A DNA stretch of 64,000 nt, from assembly GCF_001434705.1 (NCBI RefSeq), contig NZ_AZDJ01000032.1, positions 55,393 through 119,392 on the forward strand, read 5' to 3'. Position 1 is the stretch's first letter, and every line of letters starts with the position of its first letter. The DNA is from Lacticaseibacillus nasuensis JCM 17158 (GTDB lineage: Bacteria; Bacillota; Bacilli; Lactobacillales; Lactobacillaceae). Positions 47,386 through 55,624 of this stretch are shown one piece after another. The position numbers and the translations under genes were made by a program. A model generated the notes under the pieces. It saw only the letters and a program-made list of their open reading frames with translations, was not told where the DNA came from and did not search any database.

Positions 47386-47931
47386 TTATGCCAACTTATC
47401 GACTTGATCATAATCGACTTCGGCCGTCACTTCGCGGTCGAACATGGTCGTGGTCACCCGAAGCTTTTGCTTGTCCGCATCGTTATCGATAATCTTACCT
47501 TCCAACCCGGAAAACGCCCCACCAATAATGCTGACCGTTTCGCCGACCTCAAAGGTCAGGTTGGCGCGTTGCGTGCTCATGCCCATTTCGTGGAGAATCT
47601 TGGCTACTTCTTCAGGCAACAGCGGCGACGGCTTAGAACCCCCACCATGGGAACCGACGAACCCAGTCACGCCTGGCGTATTCCGAACGACGAACCAGGA
47701 TTCGTCTGTCATCACCATTTCAACCAGCACATAGCCAGGGAAGGTCTTGATCATTTCCGTCTTCGCCTTGCCGTCCTTGGTCTTCGTTTCTTCTTCTTCA
47801 GGCACGATCACCCGAAAAATATAGTTATCCATGTTCATGGAAGAGACCCGGGATTCGAGGTTGGTCTTGACCTTGTTTTCGTAGCCAGAGTACGTGTGCA
47901 ACACGTACCAAAGCTTTTCAGCTGATTCCAT
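47386..47931 (-). CDS. nusG: Transcription termination/antitermination factor NusG
   Basis: 181 residues: NGN domain (KLWYVLHTYSGYENKVKTNLE) and KOW domain (FEVGETVSIIGGAFSGLEGKI). Contacts RNA polymerase and ribosome. ATG 47931 with AGGAGG; the long upstream frame extension runs back through secE. It has its own promoter inside secE and a hairpin in its leader. Confidence 0.97.
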   Translation of the reverse strand: MESAEKLWYVLHTYSGYENKVKTNLESRVSSMNMDNYIFRVIVPEEEETKTKDGKAKTEMIKTFPGYVLVEMVMTDESWFVVRNTPGVTGFVGSHGGGSKPSPLLPEEVAKILHEMGMSTQRANLTFEVGETVSIIGGAFSGLEGKIIDNDADKQKLRVTTTMFDREVTAEVDYDQVDKLA

Positions 47932-47971
47932 CGGTGATGATCCTCCTATATTGGTTGTCTTGACAAAATAA

Positions 47972-47998
47972 AAAACCGTCAAAGACGGTTTTGTTGCG
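47972..47998 (-). terminator. Terminator-like hairpin in the nusG leader
   Basis: AAAACCGTC-TTT-GACGGTTTT followed by TTATTTTG on the minus strand, between secE and nusG and only about ten bases after the predicted nusG transcription start. A candidate attenuator. Confidence 0.7.
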
Positions 47999-48006
47999 CT
48001 ACTGAG

Positions 48007-48035
48007 AGTATACGCTAGAAAATAAACTTGTTCAA
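48007..48035 (-). promoter_or_regulatory. nusG promoter within the 3' end of secE
   Basis: TTGAAC (48035-48030), 17-base spacer, TATACT (48012-48007), spanning the secE stop codon. Confidence 0.75.
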
Positions 48036-48185
48036 CAACAAGACGATGACCCAATCTGCCAGGGCAAAATATACCGCAAACAACAGCGACGTGATGATAA
48101 CCGTTGTCGTGTCGCGCCGGGTCTCCTTGGCAGTCGGCCAAGTGACTTCATGCATAATTTGAAAGACGCTTTTAATGAATTTCAT
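48015..48185 (-). CDS. secE: Preprotein translocase subunit SecE
   Basis: 56 residues: MKFIKSVFQIMHEVTWPTAKE followed by one transmembrane helix (about 29-52). The EVTWPT motif on the amphipathic helix is diagnostic. GGAGG precedes the ATG at 48185. Part of the SecYEG channel. Confidence 0.96.
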   Translation of the reverse strand: MKFIKSVFQIMHEVTWPTAKETRRDTTTVIITSLLFAVYFALADWVIVLLLNKFIF

Positions 48186-48203
48186 CGTTGCCTCCGCGAG
48201 CCT

Positions 48204-48353
48204 TTACTTGGTTTCCTGATGCACCGTGACCTTGCCGCAATACTTGCAGAACTTCTTCAAGGTCAAGCGCTCAGTGCGCCGTGGATTCTCGGGCACAAAA
48301 TAATTCCGCCGCCCGCATACTGAACAGGCAAGCGCCACTTTTTTCACTGTCAT
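48204..48353 (-). CDS. rpmG: 50S ribosomal protein L33
   Basis: 49 residues with both zinc CxxC pairs ([11 protein letters not shown] and KFCKYCGK). It is thus the zinc-containing form. ATG 48353 with GGAGG; standard rpmG-secE-nusG order. Confidence 0.95.
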   Translation of the reverse strand: MTVKKVALACSVCGRRNYFVPENPRRTERLTLKKFCKYCGKVTVHQETK

Positions 48354-48367
48354 GAACTTACCTCCAG

Positions 48368-49351
48368 TCAATCAATTAGATTACCAAAGATTACCCCACT
48401 ACGCAACCACAGGCTTACCCACAACAAGCCAACTTCGGCGGCTGCCACCAGCAACAAGGTATGGATGGCCAGGCCAAAAGTCGCCATCTTGCTTTGCTTC
48501 GCCAAAAAGCCCCGGGTGTTGCGCGCCACAATCGGCCCAGTAAGCAGTGTGAGCACGAGCGGCCATGGCAGCAAACCAGCGGCCACGCCGACGACTAAGG
48601 CGAGAAAGGCGGCCACCGGGAGCCAAGGATAAATGCGCAACGCCTGCGCCTTGGTCAGGTAATAAGGCAAGGTGAAGCGCTGGTTTTTCACGTCTTGATC
48701 TAGGTCACAAATGTTATCGGCAAACATCACCGTGCCATCAAGAATCACAATTGGCAGGGCAACGACCAGCAAGCGCAGAGTAACCGCCAAGTCCAGGTAG
48801 CCGCTGAACTGGCTCCAGCTCAGCGTTAAGGTCGCCGGTGGCTGCACTTGATTGACGAAATAGGCGATAAAAATCGTCCCAAATCCTTCACACAATCCCG
48901 CCAACAATTCGCCGCATGGCATTCGGGAAAGCGGCACCGGCCCAAAGGTATAAAAAATCGCGACAAAAATTCCCGCACCGCCGATGACTAGCAAACTTAA
49001 ATTGGTGCGCCAGACCAACACGAGCCCGGCCAAGCAGGCCACCGTCAGAAACGCGCCCATCAAAGCCAAGATGTGCCGCGGGTTGAGGTGCGCGCGGCCA
49101 ATGATATTTTGCGTGCGCCGGTACTCCACGTCCTTGGCTTTATAGAAATCTTGGACGTTGTTGAAGCCTGTAACGAACACGGCAATACTCATTTGCCCTA
49201 TCAGATACACCAGCGTGTTACCCCAATTCAACGGGCCTGACAATGCCGCATAACTCACCCCGAACAAAAACGGTAACAGACTCGCCAGCTTGGCGGGCAA
49301 GCGAATCAATTCAAGAAACAAGGGCCACGTTAATCGAGCATACGGCTTCAT
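48368..49351 (-). CDS. UbiA-family prenyltransferase 1 (MenA/DmkA-like)
   Basis: 327 residues, about nine membrane helices. Both prenyl-diphosphate/metal motifs are intact: [12 protein letters not shown] (about 62-73) and [15 protein letters not shown]. It would attach the polyprenyl chain made by DmkB to 1,4-dihydroxy-2-naphthoate, giving demethylmenaquinone for extracellular electron transfer. ATG overlaps the stop of the second UbiA gene (ATGA). Followed by rpmG after 14 bp. Confidence 0.85.
   Translation of the reverse strand: MKPYARLTWPLFLELIRLPAKLASLLPFLFGVSYAALSGPLNWGNTLVYLIGQMSIAVFVTGFNNVQDFYKAKDVEYRRTQNIIGRAHLNPRHILALMGAFLTVACLAGLVLVWRTNLSLLVIGGAGIFVAIFYTFGPVPLSRMPCGELLAGLCEGFGTIFIAYFVNQVQPPATLTLSWSQFSGYLDLAVTLRLLVVALPIVILDGTVMFADNICDLDQDVKNQRFTLPYYLTKAQALRIYPWLPVAAFLALVVGVAAGLLPWPLVLTLLTGPIVARNTRGFLAKQSKMATFGLAIHTLLLVAAAEVGLLWVSLWLRSGVIFGNLID
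48378..48406 (-). promoter_or_regulatory. Possible promoter of rpmG-secE
   Basis: TTGCGT, 17 bases, TAATCT with a TG extension (TTTGGTAATCT) on the minus strand, inside the 3' end of the upstream prenyltransferase gene. Confidence 0.45.
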
Positions 49352-50286
49352 GCGCTCACCCCCGCCGCAATCACTAACCCTGCCAGCAAACTACCATTAG
49401 CCAGCACGAGGTTTTGAATCGCCAAGTGAAACGTCTGCGTTTTATCTGGGTGCGCGATGAACACCTGGGCGTGATGCCAAACTGCTGGCAAGCTCACCCC
49501 ACACACCAGACTCCACGTCGGTAACACCCGGGCGACCACCCCCGCTACCACCGCAAAATAGCCAATCACGGCCAAGCCTAGATATACCCCCCGGCTGGCG
49601 CGATGGCCGAGGTACATCGGCAACGTCAACCGGTGGTTACGGGTGTCCTCACTGAGATCCGCCAGGTTATTGGCCAGCATCACGTTGGCGATCGTCGCCA
49701 TGGGCATCACGGCGATGAGACATAACCCCGCGAGCGCGGGCAGCGCCCCCGTGACGCTGAGGTCTGGCCAGGCCAGACGAACCGCCAGAAAACGAGTTGC
49801 CGGTACATTCACGTACACCGTAATGAAGGGAATACCCAGCCCCATCGTCACCCCGGAAAACACTTCACCAATCGGCAACCGCGCCAAGGGGAGCGGCCCC
49901 CACGTATACCCAAGCCCAACGGCAAAGCAAGCCATTCCGAGCACCAGCAGCACCCAGTCTGTGCGCCACACCAGCCACAACCCCAAGCCGGTCGCGACGG
50001 TTACCAGCGCAACGATGGCGGCAATCACGGCGTGTTCGGTCAGTGCTGCACGACCAATAATATTGACGTGTTGCCGGTATGCAGCGTCTTTGGCGTGGCG
50101 GTAATGCATGAGGTTGTCTAATGCTGTCGTCGCCATATCAAAGGCCAGCATCGCCAAGCCGAACAAAATGGTGTTCACCAGATTTAACCGGTGCCAGGTG
50201 GCAAGAACGTAGCCAATTCCCAGCAAAAACGGCAAAATACTGGCCAGCTTAGTACGCAGTTCAACGAGTTCGCCCCATTTTTTCAC
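49348..50286 (-). CDS. UbiA-family prenyltransferase 2
   Basis: 312 residues, about nine membrane helices, a diverged tandem paralogue of the neighbouring prenyltransferase (shared NIIGRA stretch after motif 1). Motif 1 reads LDNLMHYRHAKD, with His where the metal-binding Asp is expected, while motif 2 (ANNLADLSEDTRNHR) is kept. Either it has altered activity or works with its partner. GTG start at 50286 directly after the apbE TAA, so translation is probably coupled. Confidence 0.8.
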   Translation of the reverse strand: MKKWGELVELRTKLASILPFLLGIGYVLATWHRLNLVNTILFGLAMLAFDMATTALDNLMHYRHAKDAAYRQHVNIIGRAALTEHAVIAAIVALVTVATGLGLWLVWRTDWVLLVLGMACFAVGLGYTWGPLPLARLPIGEVFSGVTMGLGIPFITVYVNVPATRFLAVRLAWPDLSVTGALPALAGLCLIAVMPMATIANVMLANNLADLSEDTRNHRLTLPMYLGHRASRGVYLGLAVIGYFAVVAGVVARVLPTWSLVCGVSLPAVWHHAQVFIAHPDKTQTFHLAIQNLVLANGSLLAGLVIAAGVSA

Positions 50287-51351
50287 TTACTTCACATCCT
50301 TGATGTTGGCCAGCTTGTATCCAGAATTCTTCACCAGCTTAAACTTGTTCTTTAGGCCACTCGAGACATACACCTGCTTACTCTTGGTGATGAAAATTGC
50401 CTCGGCGTTGGTGTCTTTTTCGATGAATGCCATGCCGGCCTTCAAGCCCTTGTCAAACGTTGCCGTCGATAACGCATCGCCATCGACGGAATGCTTAGTG
50501 ATAATCGACACTCCCATCAGTTCGTTATCGAAGGGATACCCGGTGCGTGGATTCATCAGGTGCATGTAGACCTTGCCGTCAACCTTCATGTACCGCTCAT
50601 AGATTCCTGAGGTAACAATCGTCTGATTTGCCGCTGGAATGGTGCCTAACGCCGTGCCGCGACTTTCCTTCGGGTCCTGGATACCAACCGTCCAGTCCCG
50701 CTTGGGGCCTTTCGGGCTGTGTCCCAGCACGTAAATATTGCCTCCGAGGTCGGCAATGGCCGTGGTGACGCCATGTTGCTTGAACGTGTCGATCACTTCA
50801 TCGGTGATGAAGCCCTTGGCGATCCCGCCGAGGTCCAGCTGCATGCCCTTCTTGGTGAGATAGACCGTACGCTTAGCGACATCGAGCTGCACATCTTGGT
50901 AGTGAACTAAGGGCAAAGCGGCATCAATTTCGCGCTGGCTGGGCTTGCGCTCATCGTTGAACCCGATGTGCCACATGCTAGTGATCGGCCCGATGGCAAG
51001 ATCAAACGACCCATTGGACTTTTGGCTATACGCCTTAGCGTATTGAATCAAGCGAAAGACATCCTTGCTCACGCGTACTGGGTGCTTGCCGGCAGCGGCA
51101 TTGATTTGATCGACCGCCGAGCCCTTTTGGTTCACCGTGATGGCGTCGGCAAGGGTGGTAATACGCTTGAACGCCTGAGCTAACACGGCCTTTTTGCCTC
51201 GATCATAAATGCGTAAGGTCACCACGGTCCCCATTTGAAACTGGGTATCTTGATCAGGCGTCTCAAGCAGTTGCGGCTTGGCGGCGGATTTGCCGCAGCC
51301 AGCCAGCCCGAGCGCCAGCGCCGTAGCCATCAGCGCAATCCATTTCTTCAT
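50287..51351 (-). CDS. fmnB: FAD:protein FMN transferase, ApbE family (FmnB)
   Basis: Covalently attaches FMN to threonines of extracellular flavoproteins, here presumably PplA. 354 residues with a lipoprotein signal (LALGLAGC, Cys about residue 19). ApbE features: MGTVVTLRIYDRG, KSNGSFDLAIGPIT, LDLGGIAKGFITDEVI, ADLGGNIYVLG and the metal-binding DGDALSTATF. ATG 51351 with GGAGAG. A possible separate extended -10 promoter (TGGTACACT, 51384-51392 region) precedes it. Confidence 0.93.
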   Translation of the reverse strand: MKKWIALMATALALGLAGCGKSAAKPQLLETPDQDTQFQMGTVVTLRIYDRGKKAVLAQAFKRITTLADAITVNQKGSAVDQINAAAGKHPVRVSKDVFRLIQYAKAYSQKSNGSFDLAIGPITSMWHIGFNDERKPSQREIDAALPLVHYQDVQLDVAKRTVYLTKKGMQLDLGGIAKGFITDEVIDTFKQHGVTTAIADLGGNIYVLGHSPKGPKRDWTVGIQDPKESRGTALGTIPAANQTIVTSGIYERYMKVDGKVYMHLMNPRTGYPFDNELMGVSIITKHSVDGDALSTATFDKGLKAGMAFIEKDTNAEAIFITKSKQVYVSSGLKNKFKLVKNSGYKLANIKDVK

Positions 51352-51405
51352 TCCAGTTCTCTCCAATTCATGCCATTTTGGCCAGTGTACCAGCACCGCG
51401 ACCAA

Positions 51406-51433
51406 AGAAAAAGCGGCAGCCGCGGCCACCGCT
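51406..51433 (-). terminator. Terminator between pplA and apbE
   Basis: AGCGG-TG-GCCGCGGC-TG-CCGCT then TTTTTC on the minus strand. Would leave most transcripts as pplA alone. Confidence 0.7.
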
Positions 51434-51442
51434 GATTGCTTG

Positions 51443-52345
51443 CTATTCCGTGACGACATTATCGACCATGATGGTCTTGGTATTGCCCGCTTGCGCGGCG
51501 TTAATCAACTGTTCCGCGTACAAGATGAAGCTGTCAGAACTGTGAGTCGCGCCGGAAACGACTTGAATTTCCGCCGGGTTCTGCTTGCTGACCAAAGCCT
51601 TGTTCAAGGCCTTCGTGTACTCCACCGGGCCAACCTTGTTGACCTTCTTCATTTGCTTCTCGTAAGCGGCATCCTTAGTCTTGGACTTGCCACTCTTGTC
51701 GATGTTGTCATAATTTGATTCCGTAATCTTTCCGCCAGCTACCGTAATGCTAAAGACGGTGCGGTAGCCATGAGAGTAATTCTTTTCTTCCAGTTTATAG
51801 GTGCCGTCTTGCATCTTAGCGGTGTTCGCCACCTTGATGGTTGCGGTGTTGCCGGCCTGAGCAGCTTGCACCAGCTGTTGCGCATAGTTTTTAAACGTCT
51901 GCGATGACTCGGTGGCCCCTGTCACCACCTCAATGCCATTCGTATTGGCTTGCGCTGCAACAAACGCTTTGGCCAGCGCAGGAATGTATTCCTTCGGGCC
52001 GGTTTTGGTGACCTTTTTCATCTGCTTTTCGTAGGCAGCGTCTTTGGTCTTGGACTTCCCGGCCTTATCAACATAGTCATAGGTCGCCTTTGTGATCTTG
52101 TTGCCGGCAACGGTAATCCCAACTTTGGCGCGGTAGCCGTGGGAATACCCGGTTTCCTCAAGGTTGTACGTCCCGTCTTGCAACTTGGCGCCGGCCGTTT
52201 GCTTAGCACTGGTGGCCTTCTTGCTGGAGGAACTTGTGGCCTTGCTGCTCGATGAATCCTTACTCGAACTATTCCCACAAGCTGCCAACGTCAGCGCGGA
52301 CAATGCCACGATTCCCACGCCGCTTAAAGTCTTTGCTAATTTCAT
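51443..52345 (-). CDS. pplA: FMN-binding extracellular electron transfer lipoprotein PplA
   Basis: 300 residues. Lipobox TLAACGN (Cys about residue 23), a Ser/Lys-rich linker (about 25-50), then two homologous FMN-binding domains (about 55-165 and 185-300), both starting with a GTYxLEExxYSHGYR-type strand. Flavinylation sites read VVTGATESS and VVSGATHSS. It is anchored outside the membrane and passes electrons to external acceptors. ATG 52345 with AGAGG; upstream frame extension is within the promoter region. Confidence 0.93.
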   Translation of the reverse strand: MKLAKTLSGVGIVALSALTLAACGNSSSKDSSSSKATSSSSKKATSAKQTAGAKLQDGTYNLEETGYSHGYRAKVGITVAGNKITKATYDYVDKAGKSKTKDAAYEKQMKKVTKTGPKEYIPALAKAFVAAQANTNGIEVVTGATESSQTFKNYAQQLVQAAQAGNTATIKVANTAKMQDGTYKLEEKNYSHGYRTVFSITVAGGKITESNYDNIDKSGKSKTKDAAYEKQMKKVNKVGPVEYTKALNKALVSKQNPAEIQVVSGATHSSDSFILYAEQLINAAQAGNTKTIMVDNVVTE

Positions 52346-52383
52346 ATCCTCTACCCCTTTTGTGTTGACTCTTTTGTCAAACT

Positions 52384-52403
52384 TTGTGTTATATTTCACA
52401 CAA
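52384..52403 (-). promoter_or_regulatory. Palindromic motif upstream of pplA
   Basis: TTGTG-TGAAATATAA-CACAA on the minus strand, overlapping a possible -10 (TATAAC). Shares TGTGTGAAAT-N5-ACAAA with the motif at the ndh2 promoter. A second inverted repeat, TTGAC-6-GTCAA, lies directly downstream. Confidence 0.6.
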
Positions 52404-52543
52404 GTTCAGTCTAACGGACGCTTGTGCGGAAATCAACAGTCGTTGCTAAATTCTAAGCGCTTTCTCATCATTTTGGCCGGGATTCATCGCATCTCGATAG
52501 CCGGCTTGATAAGGTTGTCATCAAATTGCCTAACTTTTGCGAC

Positions 52544-52563
52544 TGTGTGAAATTGTGGACAAA
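52544..52563 (+). promoter_or_regulatory. Related motif at the ndh2 promoter
   Basis: TGTGTGAAATTGTGGACAAA, identical at 15 of 20 positions to the pplA-side motif and overlapping the -35 box. Confidence 0.55.
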
Positions 52564-52585
52564 CCAGCACTAAAAAAGGTATACT
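52556..52585 (+). promoter_or_regulatory. Promoter of ndh2-eetA-eetB-dmkB
   Basis: TGGACA, 18-base spacer, TATACT. A TGCAAA-GG-TTTGCA hairpin lies at about 52592-52605 near the transcript start. Confidence 0.75.
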
Positions 52586-52637
52586 GGGGCATGCAAAGGT
52601 TTGCAATTATTTCGTCATTCATTGAGGGGTGTTATTC

Positions 52638-54539
52638 ATGGCGCAGAAGAACATTGTGGTCGTCGGCGCGGGATTTGCTGGAGTCTATGCAACCAAGCGG
52701 CTGGCCAAACACTTTAAACGGGATCGCGACGTTACTATTACCTTGATCGATCGCCATTCTTATTTTACCTATATGACCGAGTTGCACGAAGTCGCCGCCG
52801 ATCGCGTCGACGAACACGCAATTCAATACGATTTGCAGCACCTGTTCTGCCGACGCAAGAACGTCAAGCTGGTCACCGATGACGTTACGACCATTGACCG
52901 GACGAACAAGCTCGTAAAAACAAAACACGGCGCCTATCCCTATGACGCGGTGATTCTTGGCATCGGTTCGCAACCCAATGACTTCGGCACCCCTGGTGTA
53001 GCCGAGCATGGCTTCACGTTAGGTTCTTGGGAACAGGCCGTCGCCTTAAAGAAACACATTAAGGACGTCATCGCTCGGGGTGCCGTCGAGCACGATCCGG
53101 AAAAGCGCAAGGCATTGTTGTCCATCGTCGTTGTCGGCTCCGGCTTCACCGGCACCGAAACGATTGGTGAGTTGCGTGACTGGCGCGATACCTTGGCGGC
53201 TGAAAACAAGCTCGCCCCAGAAGACATCACCTTTACCTTGATGGAAATGGCGCCGACAATCATGAATATGTTGGATCGCGCGGACGCGGCAAAGGCGGAG
53301 CGCTACTTTGAACGCCAGCATGTCGCCGTGATGAAAAACACGGGCGTCGTCGGGGTCCACGCCGATCATGTCGACTTAAAGGACGGCAGTACTTTCCCGA
53401 CGGCTACGCTGATCTGGACCGCCGGGGTCAAGGCGAGCGATCAAGCCGCAAACTTCGGCCTGACGCAAGGACGGGCAGGCCGGATCGTAGTGAACAGCCA
53501 CATGCAAACCGAAGCCGACCCAACCGTCTATGTCGTCGGCGACGTTGCGATTTACACCGGCAACTCCGACCGCGGCGAACCCCAAATCGTGCAAGGCGCG
53601 GAGGCGAGCGCGCATACCGCGGTGGTCAACATCGAAAGCCAGCTCGCCGGCCAACCAGCAACAGCCGACTACAAGGCCAGCTATTCCGGCTTCATGGTCA
53701 GCCTGGGGTCTAAATATGGTGTGGCCAATCTGATGGGCTGGTTCCACTTGTCTGGGTTCTTCGCGATGCTCATGAAGCACCTGGTCAACATGCTGTATTT
53801 CATCCAGATTTATAGCGCCTACTACCTGTTTCATTACGTAATGCATGAATTTTTCCGGACACGCAATCAGCGCAACTTATTCCGTGGCCACTTGTCTCGG
53901 CAAGGCAATGTCTTGTGGACGGTACCCGCGCGTATTTTCCTCGGCGCAATGTGGATTGTCGACTGTATCCCGAAGTTATCCGGAAAAGAATCTTGGTTTG
54001 TCGACAAGCTCCGGCTCCCATTCAGCTGGCTACAACAGGCCGCGACCAGCGGTGCTTCTGCCGCCGGCGCCGATGCTACCAGTGCCGCCAGTGGCGCAGC
54101 GGCAGAAACCACCAAGGCTGCCGGCAAGGCCGTCTTCTCTTTGTCCTATCAGTATGGGAAAGAACCAATGATGGTCTTCGATCAGATGCCGAAGTGGATG
54201 TACAACATCACCAAGACATTGATTCCAAACCAAGACGTCGCATTCTTCATGCAAAAAGCGATGACGATCGTCGAAGTGCTGATTGGTTTGGCCCTGATCT
54301 TCGGGTTGTTCACCTGGTTGTCTGGGGCGACTAGCGTCATGTTCACCGCTATTTTCTGCCTCAGTGGCATGTTCTACTGGGTCAACATCTGGATGATTCC
54401 GATGGCCATCGCTGTGATGAATGGTTCCGGGCGGGCATTCGGCCTCGATAAATGGGTTGTGCCATACCTGCAAAAGCATCTGGGCCACTGGCGGTATGGC
54501 ACGCAACGCGCGCTATACGGACAGGAACGCGGCCAGTAA
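52638..54539 (+). CDS. ndh2: Type II NADH dehydrogenase Ndh2 of extracellular electron transfer
   Basis: 633 residues. N-terminal 400 residues are the NDH-2 fold: FAD-binding IVVVGAGFAGVYATKRL, NAD-binding LLSIVVVGSGFTGTETIGEL, and VYVVGDVAIYTG. The C-terminal 230 residues add hydrophobic segments of a DoxX-like type, interrupted by an Ala/Ser-rich stretch; this extension is typical of the electron-transfer-specific Ndh2 and not of ordinary Ndh. Passes NADH electrons to demethylmenaquinone. ATG 52638 with GAGGGG. Confidence 0.93.
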   Translation: MAQKNIVVVGAGFAGVYATKRLAKHFKRDRDVTITLIDRHSYFTYMTELHEVAADRVDEHAIQYDLQHLFCRRKNVKLVTDDVTTIDRTNKLVKTKHGAYPYDAVILGIGSQPNDFGTPGVAEHGFTLGSWEQAVALKKHIKDVIARGAVEHDPEKRKALLSIVVVGSGFTGTETIGELRDWRDTLAAENKLAPEDITFTLMEMAPTIMNMLDRADAAKAERYFERQHVAVMKNTGVVGVHADHVDLKDGSTFPTATLIWTAGVKASDQAANFGLTQGRAGRIVVNSHMQTEADPTVYVVGDVAIYTGNSDRGEPQIVQGAEASAHTAVVNIESQLAGQPATADYKASYSGFMVSLGSKYGVANLMGWFHLSGFFAMLMKHLVNMLYFIQIYSAYYLFHYVMHEFFRTRNQRNLFRGHLSRQGNVLWTVPARIFLGAMWIVDCIPKLSGKESWFVDKLRLPFSWLQQAATSGASAAGADATSAASGAAAETTKAAGKAVFSLSYQYGKEPMMVFDQMPKWMYNITKTLIPNQDVAFFMQKAMTIVEVLIGLALIFGLFTWLSGATSVMFTAIFCLSGMFYWVNIWMIPMAIAVMNGSGRAFGLDKWVVPYLQKHLGHWRYGTQRALYGQERGQ

Positions 54540-54555
54540 TCACGGGAGCCACTTA

Positions 54556-54588
54556 GGGCCTGGAGTATGCTCTCCTCCGGGTCCTTTT
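54556..54588 (+). terminator. Terminator-like hairpin between ndh2 and eetA
   Basis: GGGCCTGGAG, nine-base loop, CTCCGGGTCC then TTTTCATT: ten pairs including two G-U. Probably a partial terminator within the operon. Confidence 0.65.
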
Positions 54589-54611
54589 CATTCTCACGAA
54601 CTGGAGGGGCA

Positions 54612-55037
54612 ATGAAGCAAGCCAAGAAATATCTCAACATGATTCGCCCCTTCGATGTCATCATCGTCGTAGGCTTGCTGGCGGCTTCGTTTATTCCGTT
54701 GATCATCTTTAGCCACCAGCAGCAGGCCAACCAGGCGAACACCGTCTTGACCGCCGTAGTGACGCACGATGGCCAAGAGGTGTATCGGATTCGCCTCACT
54801 GGGCATCGTGGGACCACCCGCTATCGTTACCATCACGGCAACGACTGGAACGAAATCGTCGCCACCGGTAACCAAATTGCGATCACCGCGGCCGATTGTA
54901 CCGATCAAGTCTGCGTACGCAAGGGCAAGATTAGTCGCGCAGGAGACACCATCGTTTGTCTGCCGCATAAATTACTGGTCGCCATTCACAGTAGCCGGGG
55001 CAGTAGCACCAACACAGGCGGGATGGTGAGCGAATGA
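54612..55037 (+). CDS. eetA: Extracellular electron transfer protein EetA (NusG domain II family)
   Basis: 141 residues: one membrane anchor (about 14-33) and an extracytoplasmic NusG-II-like domain with DCTDQVCVRKGKI and TIVCLPHKLLV, which carry three cysteines. ATG 54612 with GGAGGGG. Stop overlaps the eetB start (ATGA). Works with EetB in electron transfer to PplA. Confidence 0.88.
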   Translation: MKQAKKYLNMIRPFDVIIVVGLLAASFIPLIIFSHQQQANQANTVLTAVVTHDGQEVYRIRLTGHRGTTRYRYHHGNDWNEIVATGNQIAITAADCTDQVCVRKGKISRAGDTIVCLPHKLLVAIHSSRGSSTNTGGMVSE

Positions 55038-55624
55038 CCCACCCTTACCGACCGGAGCGCACCCGGCAAGTGCTGTTTATTGCGATTTTGTGCGCACAAG
55101 GCGTGATTCTTGGCCTGCTGGAACGGCTCATTCCTTTTCCCTTCGCTTTTGCCCCTGGTGCAAAGTTAGGCCTGGCGAACCTGATCACCATTATCTCGCT
55201 GTTCACCATGCGCCGCTCCGACAGCTTCTTGTTGATGGCCCTGCGCCTGTTATTGACAACGTTATTAGGTGGCACCATGGCCACGTTCATGTATAGTGGC
55301 GCCGGGGCCGTGTTAAGTTGGTGTGGCATGCTCGTCATCCAGCAGCTCGGGCCAAAACGCGTGAGCATGATTGGCATCTCCGCCGCCGGGGGCATCCTGC
55401 ACAACGTCGGGCAGCTGCTCGTTGCCAGTCTGATTGCCCAAAGCTGGACGGTGATGCTGTATCTGCCCATTCTCGCGTTCATGGGCGTGCTCGCCGGCAT
55501 CGCCATCGGCATCGCGGCGAATTTTCTCTTTGAACATATCGATACGCTGAGCCGATTGCGTTTTGACCGTCGGCGCCCGCCAACAAAGGAGTCGCATCAT
55601 GCAGATTCACCCCATGTGGGCTGA
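55034..55624 (+). CDS. eetB: Extracellular electron transfer protein EetB (Gx transporter family)
   Basis: 196 residues with five to six hydrophobic segments. GLLERLIPFPFAFAPGAKLGLANLITI is typical of the Gx transporter/heptaprenyl diphosphate synthase component I-like family. Overlaps eetA by 4 bp and dmkB by 26 bp. Confidence 0.88.
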   Translation: MTHPYRPERTRQVLFIAILCAQGVILGLLERLIPFPFAFAPGAKLGLANLITIISLFTMRRSDSFLLMALRLLLTTLLGGTMATFMYSGAGAVLSWCGMLVIQQLGPKRVSMIGISAAGGILHNVGQLLVASLIAQSWTVMLYLPILAFMGVLAGIAIGIAANFLFEHIDTLSRLRFDRRRPPTKESHHADSPHVG

